From Toxorhynchites rutilus septentrionalis (Eukaryota > Arthropoda > Insecta > Diptera > Culicidae), in NCBI RefSeq assembly GCF_029784135.1, contig NC_073746.1, positions 66,404,763-66,468,762 on the forward strand: 64,000 bases of DNA, read 5' to 3'. The stretch's first letter is position 1; the number at the start of each line of letters is the position of its first letter. The notes under the pieces are model-generated. The model was given only the letters and a program-made list of their open reading frames with translations, was not told the DNA's origin and searched no databases. Positions 22,535-33,219 of this stretch are shown piece by piece. The position numbers and the translations under genes were made by a program.

Positions 22535-23539
22535 GAACTCTTGATTATTTGCTCAGCTATATGAGAAAAACGAAGAAATGTTTACTCGGTTACTTCTACA
22601 TGCTGGAGTATATCACTCACTTTGACGCATTACACAAGAATTCTACTAAGATGTTTTAGGATCTTCAATATTTGTAATTCCTCAATGTATAATAAATACG
22701 TACTATATCACAGCCATGGAATGAGCCAATGAGATAATGCAAGAAAAGTTGATTATCATCAGCGCAGACGAGAGCAGGAGTACAACCAAGGTTGTAATAA
22801 GCTTTGGTTACAACGCGTTGCGGAACCTTGCTGAAAAATATCTTCTCGTTTTTCCATCATGATACCTTGTCGAAAAACTATAAGGGGGTTATATCTATGA
22901 TATAAGCGCAAGGTGGGCCTAGGACTACTGTTGACTTAGCATTCAATAAGTAACAAGCATATAGCTCTTAGAAATTTTATCCTTCGAATAAAGTGATCAT
23001 CACATTATCACTTCGTTTAGCTGGAAAATAATTATTAACGCTCAGAGGAGGAATCGATTCGTCCTCGGAAATACGCAACGCAAATCTTGGAATGGTTTTC
23101 CGAGCGATCGTCAGATTATATACAGATTTGTGTGATTTCAGTAGCCTGGTTTTAAAGCAATTTTTAAGCTTTTAAAATTTTTTTTTGGGTCAATAATTAA
23201 TAAGCACATTTTAACTTTTGAATGAAGGCTATCATACCATTTCGTTTACCAGGCAAAAAGGTATTAACGCTGAAAATCTTGTTGTTCTGACGTAACGCTC
23301 TTGTTTCCAAACCTTGAACTTACACTCCAGTATAGAAATGAAAGACGTCAAAATGCTTCAATGTGGTTACAAACAACCCGAAATCGAAGGAACCATTTGA
23401 AAATCAACGAACGCGTATATGTAAGGCTTTAACTAACCAATATTGAATCGTATTTTGATACTTTGGTAGTTGCGGATAGATTGGTTTGCGATTTGAATGT
23501 TATTTTTATAGTTTGTGAGTAATTTATATTTGTCTATTA
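22535..23539. other. Intergenic
   Basis: No gene or repeat structure recognised. AT-rich with only short open frames. Confidence 0.35.
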
Positions 23540-23839
23540 CAGGCAACTCTCCCTAACTCGATGTTCTGTATCTCGATATTTTCCCTAACTCGATGGATTT
23601 CATGGCACCTTCGATTTTACAAGCATTCTTCTCTCCATAACACGATACCTCCCTAACTCGATGCCTCTCTTACTCGATGTGTTTTGATTCATTTTTCCAT
23701 GGATTTTCACCTCCCTAACTCGATTGATTTTCGCGTACATGTTTTTGTGCGTTATTACCTCAGATTTCAATTGCCCTTGAAAGTGAAGACGGAGTGTTCG
23801 TGTCATCAAACAATTTCTTTTCAAGTATGGAAAACCACG

Positions 23840-24353
23840 TGTTACGCAATCTGCGTGCGCGCTCTATTCCAAAACAACGGTTCCAGATGCTGCAAGAAAA
23901 TATCGTTTTCAAGCCAGAGACACACAATAGGGATGAAGACACAAATAGGAGATAATAGGTTCCTCATCCTTGAAAAGAAAATTGAACTGAAAGGGTAAAA
24001 GACAAATTGAATCGCTATACGCTATACGCCTTTAAAAATTGTAAAAAGAACAATCGAAATCAATCTAATTTTAATTTATGTAATTGACAAATTAGTTGAA
24101 GGTGAGATGGATGCACAGATTTGTGTACTTGAATAGAATTTAAATTTAAATTTATTCTTTGCAACAGAAGGTTCAATATCAGAGGCAGTAGGTGAAGATT
24201 AGACTGTGGAGGAGACTCAAAGTAAATATATTTTTTTATAAAAATGATAATGATATGATAAATGATGAATAAAATATTTGTAGGATTTTTTAACCATCAC
24301 ACTAACGGAATAGAGTTGGTTTATTTAAATTGAACATCCTCCCGTGTCCAACA
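23840..24353 (+). repeat. 5' LTR of the BEL/Pao element
   Basis: 514 bases, TG...CA bounded. Contains an AATAAA near 24268-24273 as a candidate polyadenylation signal and an AT-rich TATA-like stretch near 24225-24245. Matches the 3' LTR base for base as far as I can read. Confidence 0.93.
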
Positions 24354-24372
24354 TTTTAAAAAATCTTTGATT

Positions 24373-27027
24373 ATGTCCAATGTCGGAAAAACTAAGTCTA
24401 GTAAATCTACAGACACATCACGTCCGAATAACGCGAAGATGCCAGATAACAAGGTAGAACAAAAACCATTGGGAAACGTTGCGTTTCAAGAAACTGTAAA
24501 CTGCAATTGTCGTTCGTGCAATTTGAACGATAATAGCAGAATGGTTCAATGTGACGTGTGTGATGAATGGTACCATTATACTTGTGTCGGTGTTACACAG
24601 GATATAGAACATGAAGACTGGAGTTGTCAAGAATGCAGAAACGCGCAGACAACACAGCAAAATCTAAATCAAGATGAAATACCGACAACAAGCAAAGAAA
24701 AATCAGCGAAAGAATCAAACCTTAAACCACCATCAAAAGCGGGGTCGATCAAGTCGTTAGGATCTAAACACCAAACGAAAGCTCTTCTAGAACTTCAACT
24801 GAAGAAATTAGAAGAGGAACATGCGTTGAAAAAAGAAGAAATTAAACTGAAACTAGAAATGCTAGACAAACGATTTCACATTCTAGAACAAATGAATGAT
24901 GTCAATAATTCAGAAATAGATGAGCAGGATGCTACATCAAAAGTAAACGAATGGTTACATGACAAAAGCAATATATCCCAACGTGAATGCAGACACGAAT
25001 GCGCTCTTGAAGCTCAAGCAGGTGCTGGCAACTATACTGTAAATCAACAACATGAACAACAGTTTATACCAGAAGAGCGATCAACACCCAAACATCACGA
25101 ACGTGATTCATCACGAGTTCTGAGATCCGCTGATTATGATAGATTGACGCAAGATCAGTTAGCAGCGCGTCAGGTAGTGCCTAAAGACTTACCGAAATTT
25201 TCTGGCAACCCAGAGGAGTGGCCCATGTTTTTTTCCACTTACGAAAGCACTTCGAATATGTGTGGATATAGAAATGATGAAAATATGATCAGACTCCGGA
25301 ACTGTTTGAAAGATGAAGCATACGCTGCTGTTCAAAGTTTTTTAATGCATCCATCTACCCTACCCAAAGCAATTTCCGTTCTAAAATTAAGATTTGGTCA
25401 ACCTCATACAATAATAAATACTTTGAAGAAGAAGATTTCTGCTATGCCATCTGTGAGGCCCGATGCAATGGATAAGCTAATTGATTTTGCTTTAGCGGTA
25501 CAAAACCTCTGCGCAACCATCGAAGCATGTCAATGCAAAGAGTACATGAATGATGCATCATTTCTTCAAGAACTCATTGGTAAACTTCCACCAACTCTTA
25601 GATTGGAATGGGCCAGATCGAACCGAACTGTAGTACAAGGGAGTTTAGAAATATTCAGCTCCTGGATGTATTCGATTGCTGAAGATGCCTGTCTTATAGT
25701 TGAACCGAAGCATATGAACGATCGAGTTCATCAAACCGATCCCAAGAAGGGCAAAACATATATAAACACTCACTCGGAGCGTCCATCTTCGACGGATGCA
25801 TCGACACAATACACTTCGAATACTAACATAGCGACGGAACGATCGAAGATTGAAACCTGTATCGCTTGTAAAGGAAACTGCGAATCACTAGAAAAATGCA
25901 CACGTTTTAACACACAAAGCTACGACGCTAAATGGGGTTTAATTCGTGAAGCTAGATTATGCCGAAAATGTCTCCGACAGCACAAAGGCGGTTGTTACTC
26001 GAAACCGTGCGGTATTAATGGCTGTACATTTAAGCACCATCCGTTATTACATAAGCAATGGTCACCTCGATACGATACAAATCATGTGGATAATGAAAAC
26101 CAATCTGAAGCTCAAAACTGTCACACTCATCAGCTGTCAACCAATTGTACGCTACTACGTTATTTGCCTGTGGTACTTCATGGCGTCGATAAAGATTTAC
26201 GTTGTTACGCCTTCCTGGATGAGGGTTCTGGTTCGACACTCCTGGATAAAAAAGCAGCGAGTATCTTAGGGCTGCAAGGAGAAATCAAGCCCCTATGCCT
26301 GCAGTGGACTGGCGGAATGCAACGCTATGAGGCGAATTCACAAAAAGTCAGTTTAGACATTTCAGGTTGCGACAAGAAAAGATACAATTTGGAGGACGTG
26401 CGTACCGTCGAGGATCTCCGGTTGCCGTTCCAGACGCTAAATGTGTCTGAGTTGAAGGATAAGCATAGTTATTTACGTGATTTACCAATCGAATCTTATG
26501 AGAATATTAGACCAAACATATTGATAGGATTAAAACACGCAAACGTTATGTTGGTGCGCAAAAGTCGCGAAGGAAACAATAATCAACCTATTGCTATTAA
26601 AACTCGCCTTGGATGGACTGTCTATGGCGGAAACTCGAATGACGTCGAACTGCACATGATACATTATTCTTTTCACGTTTCTCCATGCTCATGCAACACC
26701 CACGATAACTTACATCAAACGGTGAAACAATATTTTTCTCTAGAAGCCATGGGGATTACGAAGCCAAGTCAATCATTAATGTCTAACGAAGATAAACATG
26801 CATTGCATCTACTCGAATCTCTTACCCAGTTTAGTGGTGAGCGATACGAGACAGGGTTATTGTGGCGACATGACGAAATTAGGCTTCCGGACAGTAAAGC
26901 TTTAGCGCAGAGACGGTTATACTGTCTTGAAAAAAGAATGGAAAAAGATCCGGAACTGAAACGCATCATGCAAGGAAAGATAGCTGAATACATAGAGAAA
27001 AAAATACATCCGGAAATTAACAGATGA
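24373..27027 (+). CDS. BEL/Pao gag-protease polyprotein with N-terminal PHD finger
   Basis: The first ATG is 20 bases after the 5' LTR; the frame gives 884 aa. Order: a PHD-type C4HC3 zinc finger (about residues 44-90: CRSC, QCDVCDEWYHYTC, WSCQEC); a coiled coil (about 137-180, Leu/Glu/Lys-rich); a DUF1759-type gag block (about 275-330: LPKFSGNPEEWPMFFSTYES); Cys/His zinc-knuckle-like clusters (about 495-565: CIACKG, CRKCLRQHKGGC, KHHPLLH); an aspartic-protease-like block (about 610-635: FLDEGSGSTLLD); and the start of the pol region. The protein stops at 27027, but the next pol segments continue in the +1 frame, with the switch most likely at an A7 run (26998-27004). PHD fingers commonly read histone H3 tails; a role in target choice is inference. 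Confidence 0.9.
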   Translation: MSNVGKTKSSKSTDTSRPNNAKMPDNKVEQKPLGNVAFQETVNCNCRSCNLNDNSRMVQCDVCDEWYHYTCVGVTQDIEHEDWSCQECRNAQTTQQNLNQDEIPTTSKEKSAKESNLKPPSKAGSIKSLGSKHQTKALLELQLKKLEEEHALKKEEIKLKLEMLDKRFHILEQMNDVNNSEIDEQDATSKVNEWLHDKSNISQRECRHECALEAQAGAGNYTVNQQHEQQFIPEERSTPKHHERDSSRVLRSADYDRLTQDQLAARQVVPKDLPKFSGNPEEWPMFFSTYESTSNMCGYRNDENMIRLRNCLKDEAYAAVQSFLMHPSTLPKAISVLKLRFGQPHTIINTLKKKISAMPSVRPDAMDKLIDFALAVQNLCATIEACQCKEYMNDASFLQELIGKLPPTLRLEWARSNRTVVQGSLEIFSSWMYSIAEDACLIVEPKHMNDRVHQTDPKKGKTYINTHSERPSSTDASTQYTSNTNIATERSKIETCIACKGNCESLEKCTRFNTQSYDAKWGLIREARLCRKCLRQHKGGCYSKPCGINGCTFKHHPLLHKQWSPRYDTNHVDNENQSEAQNCHTHQLSTNCTLLRYLPVVLHGVDKDLRCYAFLDEGSGSTLLDKKAASILGLQGEIKPLCLQWTGGMQRYEANSQKVSLDISGCDKKRYNLEDVRTVEDLRLPFQTLNVSELKDKHSYLRDLPIESYENIRPNILIGLKHANVMLVRKSREGNNNQPIAIKTRLGWTVYGGNSNDVELHMIHYSFHVSPCSCNTHDNLHQTVKQYFSLEAMGITKPSQSLMSNEDKHALHLLESLTQFSGERYETGLLWRHDEIRLPDSKALAQRRLYCLEKRMEKDPELKRIMQGKIAEYIEKKIHPEINR

Positions 27028-30000
27028 AGAATTAAAAGAAAATCACCAGCGGATCTGGTATCTCCCTATTTTCCCAGTCACTAATCCAAACAAACCTGGA
27101 AAGGTGCGCATAGTATGGGATGCGGCAGCGGCTATCCATGGAGTTTCTCTAAATTCAACCCTAATGGTAGGACCAGATAATCTTGTTCCCTTAAATTCCA
27201 TTCTATTACAATTCCGAGAGCATCGAGTGGCCGTCGGAGGTGATATACGGGAAATGTTTCACCAGATACGCATGCGGAAGGAAGATCAACATAGTCAGCG
27301 ATTCTTATGGCATGATGAAAAAGATCAATCAGAAGCAAGTGTGTACGAAATGTGCGTTATGACATTCGGAGCATGCTGCTCACCCAATACCGCGCAATTC
27401 GTGAAAAACCTCAATGCAGAAAGATTTGAGCATAAGTATCCTGAAGCGGTGAAAGTAATAAAAAGGGGACATTACGTCGACGATTTATTAGTAAGCGTTG
27501 AAAATGAACATGAAGCTATTAAATTGGCGAATGCAGTGAAATTTATACATGCTCAGGGAGGATTTGAGATTAGAAATTGGATGTCCAATTCCCAGTGCGT
27601 TCTATCTACCCTTGATGAGCAACGAGCAATGGATTTCGATCTCGACTTAAACTCTAATAGTGCCACCGAAAAGGTCCTCGGCCTATGGTGGAATGCACCG
27701 ACGGATCGTCTCGCATTCAAGTTTTGTTGGTCTAGATTCGATGCACATCTCTTGGATGGGAAGAAAAAACCTACGAAACGGGAAGTGTTGCGCATTTTAA
27801 TGACTATCTTTGACCCGCTAGGGTTAATTGCGAACTACTTAATGCCATTGAAAATTTTGCTACAAGATATATGGAGGTCGGGCATCAAATGGGACGAACA
27901 GCTTGATGATAAATTGAGCGTAAAATGGCAACAATGGGTGGCCCAATTGAAGCAACTCGAGAAAATATCTGTACCAAGATGCTACCGACAGCATGTGACT
28001 GGGAATGAAACATATGAAGCTCAACTACATATCTTTGTCGATGCGAGCGAGTCTGGTGTTGCTGCTGCTGTCTACCTACGATATTCACAAAATAAGTTTA
28101 TTGAATGCTCATTGGTCAGTGCAAAAACTAGAGTAGCTCCGTTAACCTATCTATCGATTCCGAGGCTCGAACTCACAGCTGCAATTATAGGAGTAAGACT
28201 CGCGAACACCATCTGCGACAGCATCTCGACGAAAATATCGAAACGCGTATTCTGGACCGACTCTCGTAACGTGCTCTGTTGGATTCGATCAGATCATCGA
28301 CGCTATAATCAGTTTGTGGCTGCCAGAGTAGGTGAAATTCTCGAATCGACCGATGTGAGAGACTGGAGGTGGGTTCCAACGAAAATGAACGTCGCAGACG
28401 AAGGAACAAAATGGCAAGGCTCTCGAAAAGCTGGTGAAAGAAGGCGATGGCTCGATGGGCCAGAATTTTTGTGGGAACCAGAATCCAACTGGCCCCCAAT
28501 GCTGCTTGAAATTCCAACGACGTCTGAAGAAATACGCCCCAGTGTTCTTTTCCATGTAACTGTCCATGATGTCATCATAGCAGTAGAAAACTTCTCGACC
28601 TGGCAACGTTTAATTCATGTTACAGCGTATGTAATAAGATTTGTGATGAATCTTCGAAGAAAACGCAATGGTAAATCCTGCGTTTACGGACCACTCTTGA
28701 ACGACGAACTCCAGTTGGCAGAAAGACACCATTATTCGCAGGCTCAGCATGAGGTGTATTCGGATGAACTGGCTATTCTTTGTGCTAATACCAAACAAGT
28801 TGGTCCAGTCAAGAAAATTCCCAAAAGTAGCGCACTTTTCCAACTGACTCCATTTCTGGATGAGAACGGTATCCTGAGAATGTCTGGAAGAACAGGAGCA
28901 TGTGAAGCTCTCAATCCTGAAACGAGAAATCCAATTATTCTTCCACCCGAACATAATGTCACTCTACTTATCATAAAACATTATCACGGTTTGTACCATC
29001 ATTCAAACCACGAAATTATCATCAATGAGCTGCGACAACGATACTCCATCGCCCGGATTCGTAGTACATATGCTAAGGTTAGACGCAACTGTCAGCATTG
29101 CAAGAATCTTTCAGTAGTTCCGCAACCACCACAGATGGCTCCACTTCCACCTGCCCGTTTATCTACCTTCACGCGACCCTTTACACATGTCGGAGTCGAC
29201 TATTTTGGTCCTATGGAAGTATTGATCGGGAGAAGAACTGAGAAAAGATGGGGCGTTTTGTTAACATGTTTAACCATACGAGCAATTCACCTAGAGCTGG
29301 CAAGTTCTTTGAGCACCAGCTCATGCATAATGGCACTTCGGAATTTTATCGCACGACGCGGCAAACCTGCGGTGTTCTATAGTGACCGCGGAACAAACTT
29401 TGTTGGTGCGAACCGTGAATTGAACGAGGCAATGACTGCTATCAATCACAATATGCTCATGCAGGAATTCGTTACCACGGAGACGACGTGGAGCTTCAAT
29501 CCACCTGCATCTCCGCATATGGGCGGTAGTTGGGAACGATTAGTTCGATCCGTAAAAAAGAATCTCACGATGATGCAAACAGCGAGGCGACCAACTGAGG
29601 AAGAGCTGCGAAATGCACTGATTGAAGTGGAAGGAATTTTGAGCTGTAGACCGCTGACACACGTACCGATTGATGATGTTTCAGCGCCTGCCCTTACACC
29701 TAATCACTTCCTGATAGGTTCGTCCGACGGTTCCAAACCACTTACTCTATTGGATAGTAGCGCGGCCACATTACGACACTGTTGGCGGATGTCACAAGTG
29801 ATGGCAAACCAATTTTGGAAGCGGTGGGTGAGAGATTTTCTTCCAGAGATTACGAGACGCACCAAGTGGCATTATCCAGTGAAGCCCATCAAAGTCGGTG
29901 ATGTAGTAGTTATTGTTGATGCAGACTATCCTCGGAATTGTTGGCCAAAAGGGAGAGTTATAGCCACAGCTAATAAAGACGGCCAAGTAAGAAGCGCAAC

Positions 30001-30079
30001 TGTACAGACCTCAAAGGGAATATACGAAAGACCAGCTGTTAAACTCGCAGTGTTGGACATAGAGCGCGATACTAAATAA
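27005..30079 (+). CDS. BEL/Pao pol: reverse transcriptase, RNase H, integrase
   Basis: This frame is open from the A7 run to 30079 and is offset +1 relative to the upstream gag-protease frame. Domains in order: RT with catalytic HYVDDLLVS (about 27470-27495) and DIREMFHQI; Pao-type RNase H (FVDASESGVAAAVYLR at about 28035-28080, then IPRLELTAA and WTDSRNVLCWI); an integrase zinc domain (HYHGLYHHSNHE, then CQHCKNL); the integrase core (GVDYFGPM at about 29191, FYSDRGTNFVG at about 29375, GGSWERLVRS at about 29521); and a C-terminal DUF5641-like domain (VKPIKVGDVVVIVD, YPRNCWPKGRV). All core catalytic acids are visible. Expression as a fusion would need a +1 frame change or a sequence error in the A7 run. 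Confidence 0.92.
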   Translation, partial: YIRKLTDEELKENHQRIWYLPIFPVTNPNKPGKVRIVWDAAAAIHGVSLNSTLMVGPDNLVPLNSILLQFREHRVAVGGDIREMFHQIRMRKEDQHSQRFLWHDEKDQSEASVYEMCVMTFGACCSPNTAQFVKNLNAERFEHKYPEAVKVIKRGHYVDDLLVSVENEHEAIKLANAVKFIHAQGGFEIRNWMSNSQCVLSTLDEQRAMDFDLDLNSNSATEKVLGLWWNAPTDRLAFKFCWSRFDAHLLDGKKKPTKREVLRILMTIFDPLGLIANYLMPLKILLQDIWRSGIKWDEQLDDKLSVKWQQWVAQLKQLEKISVPRCYRQHVTGNETYEAQLHIFVDASESGVAAAVYLRYSQNKFIECSLVSAKTRVAPLTYLSIPRLELTAAIIGVRLANTICDSISTKISKRVFWTDSRNVLCWIRSDHRRYNQFVAARVGEILESTDVRDWRWVPTKMNVADEGTKWQGSRKAGERRRWLDGPEFLWEPESNWPPMLLEIPTTSEEIRPSVLFHVTVHDVIIAVENFSTWQRLIHVTAYVIRFVMNLRRKRNGKSCVYGPLLNDELQLAERHHYSQAQHEVYSDELAILCANTKQVGPVKKIPKSSALFQLTPFLDENGILRMSGRTGACEALNPETRNPIILPPEHNVTLLIIKHYHGLYHHSNHEIIINELRQRYSIARIRSTYAKVRRNCQHCKNLSVVPQPPQMAPLPPARLSTFTRPFTHVGVDYFGPMEVLIGRRTEKRWGVLLTCLTIRAIHLELASSLSTSSCIMALRNFIARRGKPAVFYSDRGTNFVGANRELNEAMTAINHNMLMQEFVTTETTWSFNPPASPHMGGSWERLVRSVKKNLTMMQTARRPTEEELRNALIEVEGILSCRPLTHVPIDDVSAPALTPNHFLIGSSDGSKPLTLLDSSAATLRHCWRMSQVMANQFWKRWVRDFLPEITRRTKWHYPVKPIKVGDVVVIVDADYPRNCWPKGRVIATANKDGQVRSATVQTSKGIYERPAVKLAVLDIERDTK

Positions 30080-30102
30080 ACCGACTGGTACTCGTCTTAT
30101 TT

Positions 30103-30111
30103 GGGGGGCAG
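30103..30111 (+). promoter_or_regulatory. Polypurine tract
   Basis: GGGGGGCAG immediately upstream of the 3' LTR, the usual position of the plus-strand primer in LTR retroelements. Confidence 0.7.
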
Positions 30112-30625
30112 TGTTACGCAATCTGCGTGCGCGCTCTATTCCAAAACAACGGTTCCAGATGCTGCAAGAAAATATCGTTTTCAAGCCAGAGACACACAAT
30201 AGGGATGAAGACACAAATAGGAGATAATAGGTTCCTCATCCTTGAAAAGAAAATTGAACTGAAAGGGTAAAAGACAAATTGAATCGCTATACGCTATACG
30301 CCTTTAAAAATTGTAAAAAGAACAATCGAAATCAATCTAATTTTAATTTATGTAATTGACAAATTAGTTGAAGGTGAGATGGATGCACAGATTTGTGTAC
30401 TTGAATAGAATTTAAATTTAAATTTATTCTTTGCAACAGAAGGTTCAATATCAGAGGCAGTAGGTGAAGATTAGACTGTGGAGGAGACTCAAAGTAAATA
30501 TATTTTTTTATAAAAATGATAATGATATGATAAATGATGAATAAAATATTTGTAGGATTTTTTAACCATCACACTAACGGAATAGAGTTGGTTTATTTAA
30601 ATTGAACATCCTCCCGTGTCCAACA
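30112..30625 (+). repeat. 3' LTR of the BEL/Pao element
   Basis: Same 514 bases as 23840-24353 and followed directly by the target duplication CCACG. Identity with the 5' LTR implies a very recent insertion. Confidence 0.93.
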
Positions 30626-30630
30626 CCACG

Positions 30631-31330
30631 AGAAACCTTTCAAGCGAACAATCAAAACGCTAACCATTGCGCAAGGTTTGAGCATCATCGAGCAGGTCGA
30701 AAAATATGGACGGAAGGGGTCTGAAGCTGCAAATAATTTCAGTATTGCACAAAGTGCGGTATCAACACTACTCAAACTAAAGTAAAAATGGAATCGGAAT
30801 GGAAAATTGTATCTAGACCAAAAGCATATAAGGTTGGTCAGAATCGAGAAGCTGGAGCGGTCAATGAATTTTTGTCTTGTCAAGCTAGACAGAATAATTT
30901 ACCCCTCTTCTATTCTTCGGGATATGGCTTGAGAATTTGTCCAGAAACTGGGAATTCCTAACTTCAAAGCACAACCAACATGGACGGGAGTGATATTCCG
31001 CTGGCATAATTAATGCGTCGTGAGCTTGCTGATGTCGACGGTACAATACCGTTCGATTGCTCAATGTCTTTTAAAAATTAGTCCAAAAAGGACCAAAACG
31101 TGATTTGCTGTGATATGATGCCAGATACCGATATACTGGAAAGTGTTGAAAAACCTGAGAAAAACGCTGAAGATAGTAGTTCTATTGAGATGTTAATTCG
31201 AACGTTTAATCAAACCTGAAGAATATGTCCGGAATATTGAAATCAACTGAAAATGTTCCTGTGAAACTATTCGAACATTTCTTTGTGATTGAACAGTTCC
31301 TGCGTGATCGTTACAATTTAGTTTGAGTAA
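30631..31330 (+). pseudogene. pogo/Tigger-like transposase, interrupted and degenerate
   Basis: The frame starts at ATG 23827 (MENH), is split by the BEL/Pao insertion, and resumes at 30631. It shows a CENP-B-type N-terminal helix-turn-helix (KTLTIAQGLSIIEQVEKY, then SAVSTLLKLK) and stops at 30783-30785. Beyond, scattered similarity (FVQKLGIPNFKAQPTW region, about 30935-30975, and later lysine/glutamate-rich stretches) is broken by stops. The central DDE catalytic region is not recognisable and seems largely deleted. Confidence 0.7.
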
Positions 31331-31334
31331 CATA

Positions 31335-33200
31335 CTTAATCAATATTTTCTTTGTTAACCTAGTGCCTCATGCAAGTTGGACTCGATTGTATACAGTTTG
31401 AAAAAAAAAAGTTTTTTTTTATAATTCAAATATGAATAATTTCAAGAAAAAAAATAACCTTTCAGCATTAAGGTGAAACTTAAGTGGCTTTTATAAGTAC
31501 AGTGGGTTAAAAATCGCGATTTTTGAAGATTTTGATTGAATCTTCATCAGGAATTGTTTATATCGATATTACAGCGAAATTAAGAGAGATAGAAGTTGGG
31601 CGTCAAAGAACAAATTGTAGAGAGGTTAGAGAGCTTTAATTTAATTGATAGAAACAATCAAGTTTAGTATGAAATTTTAGGATAAAATTAATAATTACAA
31701 ATAAAAAAATTTTTAAATTTTCCACTTCAAAAATGTTTAATCCACTAATTTAGATGTTCCACTACTATATCCTGTACTAAATTTTCTCATCTATCAAATG
31801 AAAGCAACCAAATCGGATTACGTAGCATACTTTTCAATGTAGAGTCAGTTTGAGCCAACAGAATCCGAAACAAAAAAAAAGTTCTATAAGTCTGTCATCG
31901 TTGAAATTCTAACATATGCGTAGAAGGATTTTTTTCGTGAAATATAACCGTCTATCACCTCCTGAAAGATTCTGGAAAAAATATTTTTTTTATATGAGAA
32001 AGGTGTTTTTATCACTTTAAGGGAATGAATCAAAAATTCAAATTCATACCATAATTGGAACACTTACCCTAATATATGACAATTTGAGACATAAAAAAAT
32101 GTTCTGTATCTCGATACCTCCCTAACTCGATGGTCCTTTTGGATATCGAGTTAGGGAGAGTTGACTGTATTACTATGATGAGGAAATAATGTCAAATTCA
32201 CTCATTGAACTAACTGCAATGTTTCTAAATTGATAATATTTAGTAAGAAAAAAAAACTAAAGATAGAATAGGAAACTTGGGTATAGGGATCTGAGGTATG
32301 ACTTCATTTTGGAAAAGGGGTCTCTTACTCAAAATAGTTTGAGAACCCCTGGCCTAAACAAACATTCGTTCTTCTCAATTTGTTTGCTTATCCTGATAAA
32401 CGAAATAGAAATTACGTGTCGGTTGAAGAGCAACTTGTCCATAATTTGGCAATTTTCTCATTAAGCAGATTGTTTACATAATGTCAGGCGTTTTAATTGC
32501 TTTAGTATGCGAAGCACAACAAAATATGTTGCCTGTTGCACAGGGTGGCCACTCAATTTAAATTTTTGAATTCCCACATTTTTCCCGCATGATTTCACGA
32601 AATTCCCGATTCTCAAAAATAAAAATTTACTAATGCTGTGTCGTTAGTCAAAATTTGATTTTTGAACCCCGAATTGCGAAAATATTTTCACTTTATTGTT
32701 TCCAAGTCCCGCATGTGACAAAAAATTGGACGGTGTGTTTCTTAGCAACAGATTTTGGGTTCATGCTTAGGATTGTTTCTGGAATGTTTGGAATATATAC
32801 TTGGAACCCGAAGCGCTTTAAAACATATCAGATCAATCTCACTTTGCTTACTCATAATTCAAAAAGGTTCATTTATTAGAATAATTCCTTATCAAAAAGG
32901 TTCATTTATTAGAACCTTATCGATTACATCCAAACATATTTCGATGTCTCGAATACTCTTTACGATTAGTTACTGAGTTGAACCGAAAATCCATAAAGCG
33001 ACGCTAAGTCAAATTAAGTAAGTAAGCTACTTGAATTAAATCTCATCCGCAAGCCTGAATAATCAAAATAAATAAAAATCCCATATGCTGGATCTACATT
33101 TCAACTATCAACTATTTAAAAAAAAAAACGAATGTTTCTATGGGATGCCATAAGAAACCCATTAGAGAAAAGAATCTGAATTAATCGTCTTATGTTTATT
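31335..33200. other. Pogo 3' part and AT-rich intergenic sequence
   Basis: 31335-32167 is the AT-rich 3' non-coding part of the pogo-like element. 32168-33200 has no gene. A hAT-like end word CAGGGTGGCCAC at 32541 and a short direct repeat TCAAAAAGGTTCATTTATTAGAA (copies near 32858 and 32892) are the only structures noted. Confidence 0.5.
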
Positions 33201-33219
33201 AAGCGTTATTGCAAATTCT

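Larger units (their letters stand above)
23840..30625 (+). mobile_element. BEL/Pao LTR retrotransposon, young insertion
   Basis: Two 514-base LTRs (23840-24353 and 30112-30625) begin TGTTACGC and end GTCCAACA. I saw no difference between them by eye. The 5-base target duplication CCACG is perfect (23835-23839 and 30626-30630). A polypurine tract GGGGGGCAG lies at 30103-30111, directly before the 3' LTR. The internal region encodes gag-like, protease, RT, RNase H and integrase segments in BEL/Pao order. Only about 19 bases separate the 5' LTR from the first ATG, and no standard tRNA primer-binding site is recognisable there. Total length 6786 bases. Confidence 0.95.
23540..32167 (+). mobile_element. 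pogo/Tigger-like element split by a BEL/Pao insertion
   Basis: The ends are inverted repeats: left CAGGCAACTCTCCCTAACTC, right end reverse complement CAGTCAACTCTCCCTAACTC. TA flanks both sides (23538-23539 and 32168-32169). CCCTAACTCGAT-type words recur just inside both ends (about 23550-23725 and 32105-32155). The BEL/Pao insertion at 23840-30625 interrupts it; without that insertion the element would be about 1.8 kb. The transposase start lies immediately left of the insertion and resumes right of it. Confidence 0.88.

Noticed and set aside
28185..28606. Antisense open frames within BEL/Pao pol
   Set aside because: Shadows of a long conserved pol frame, with no recognisable domain.
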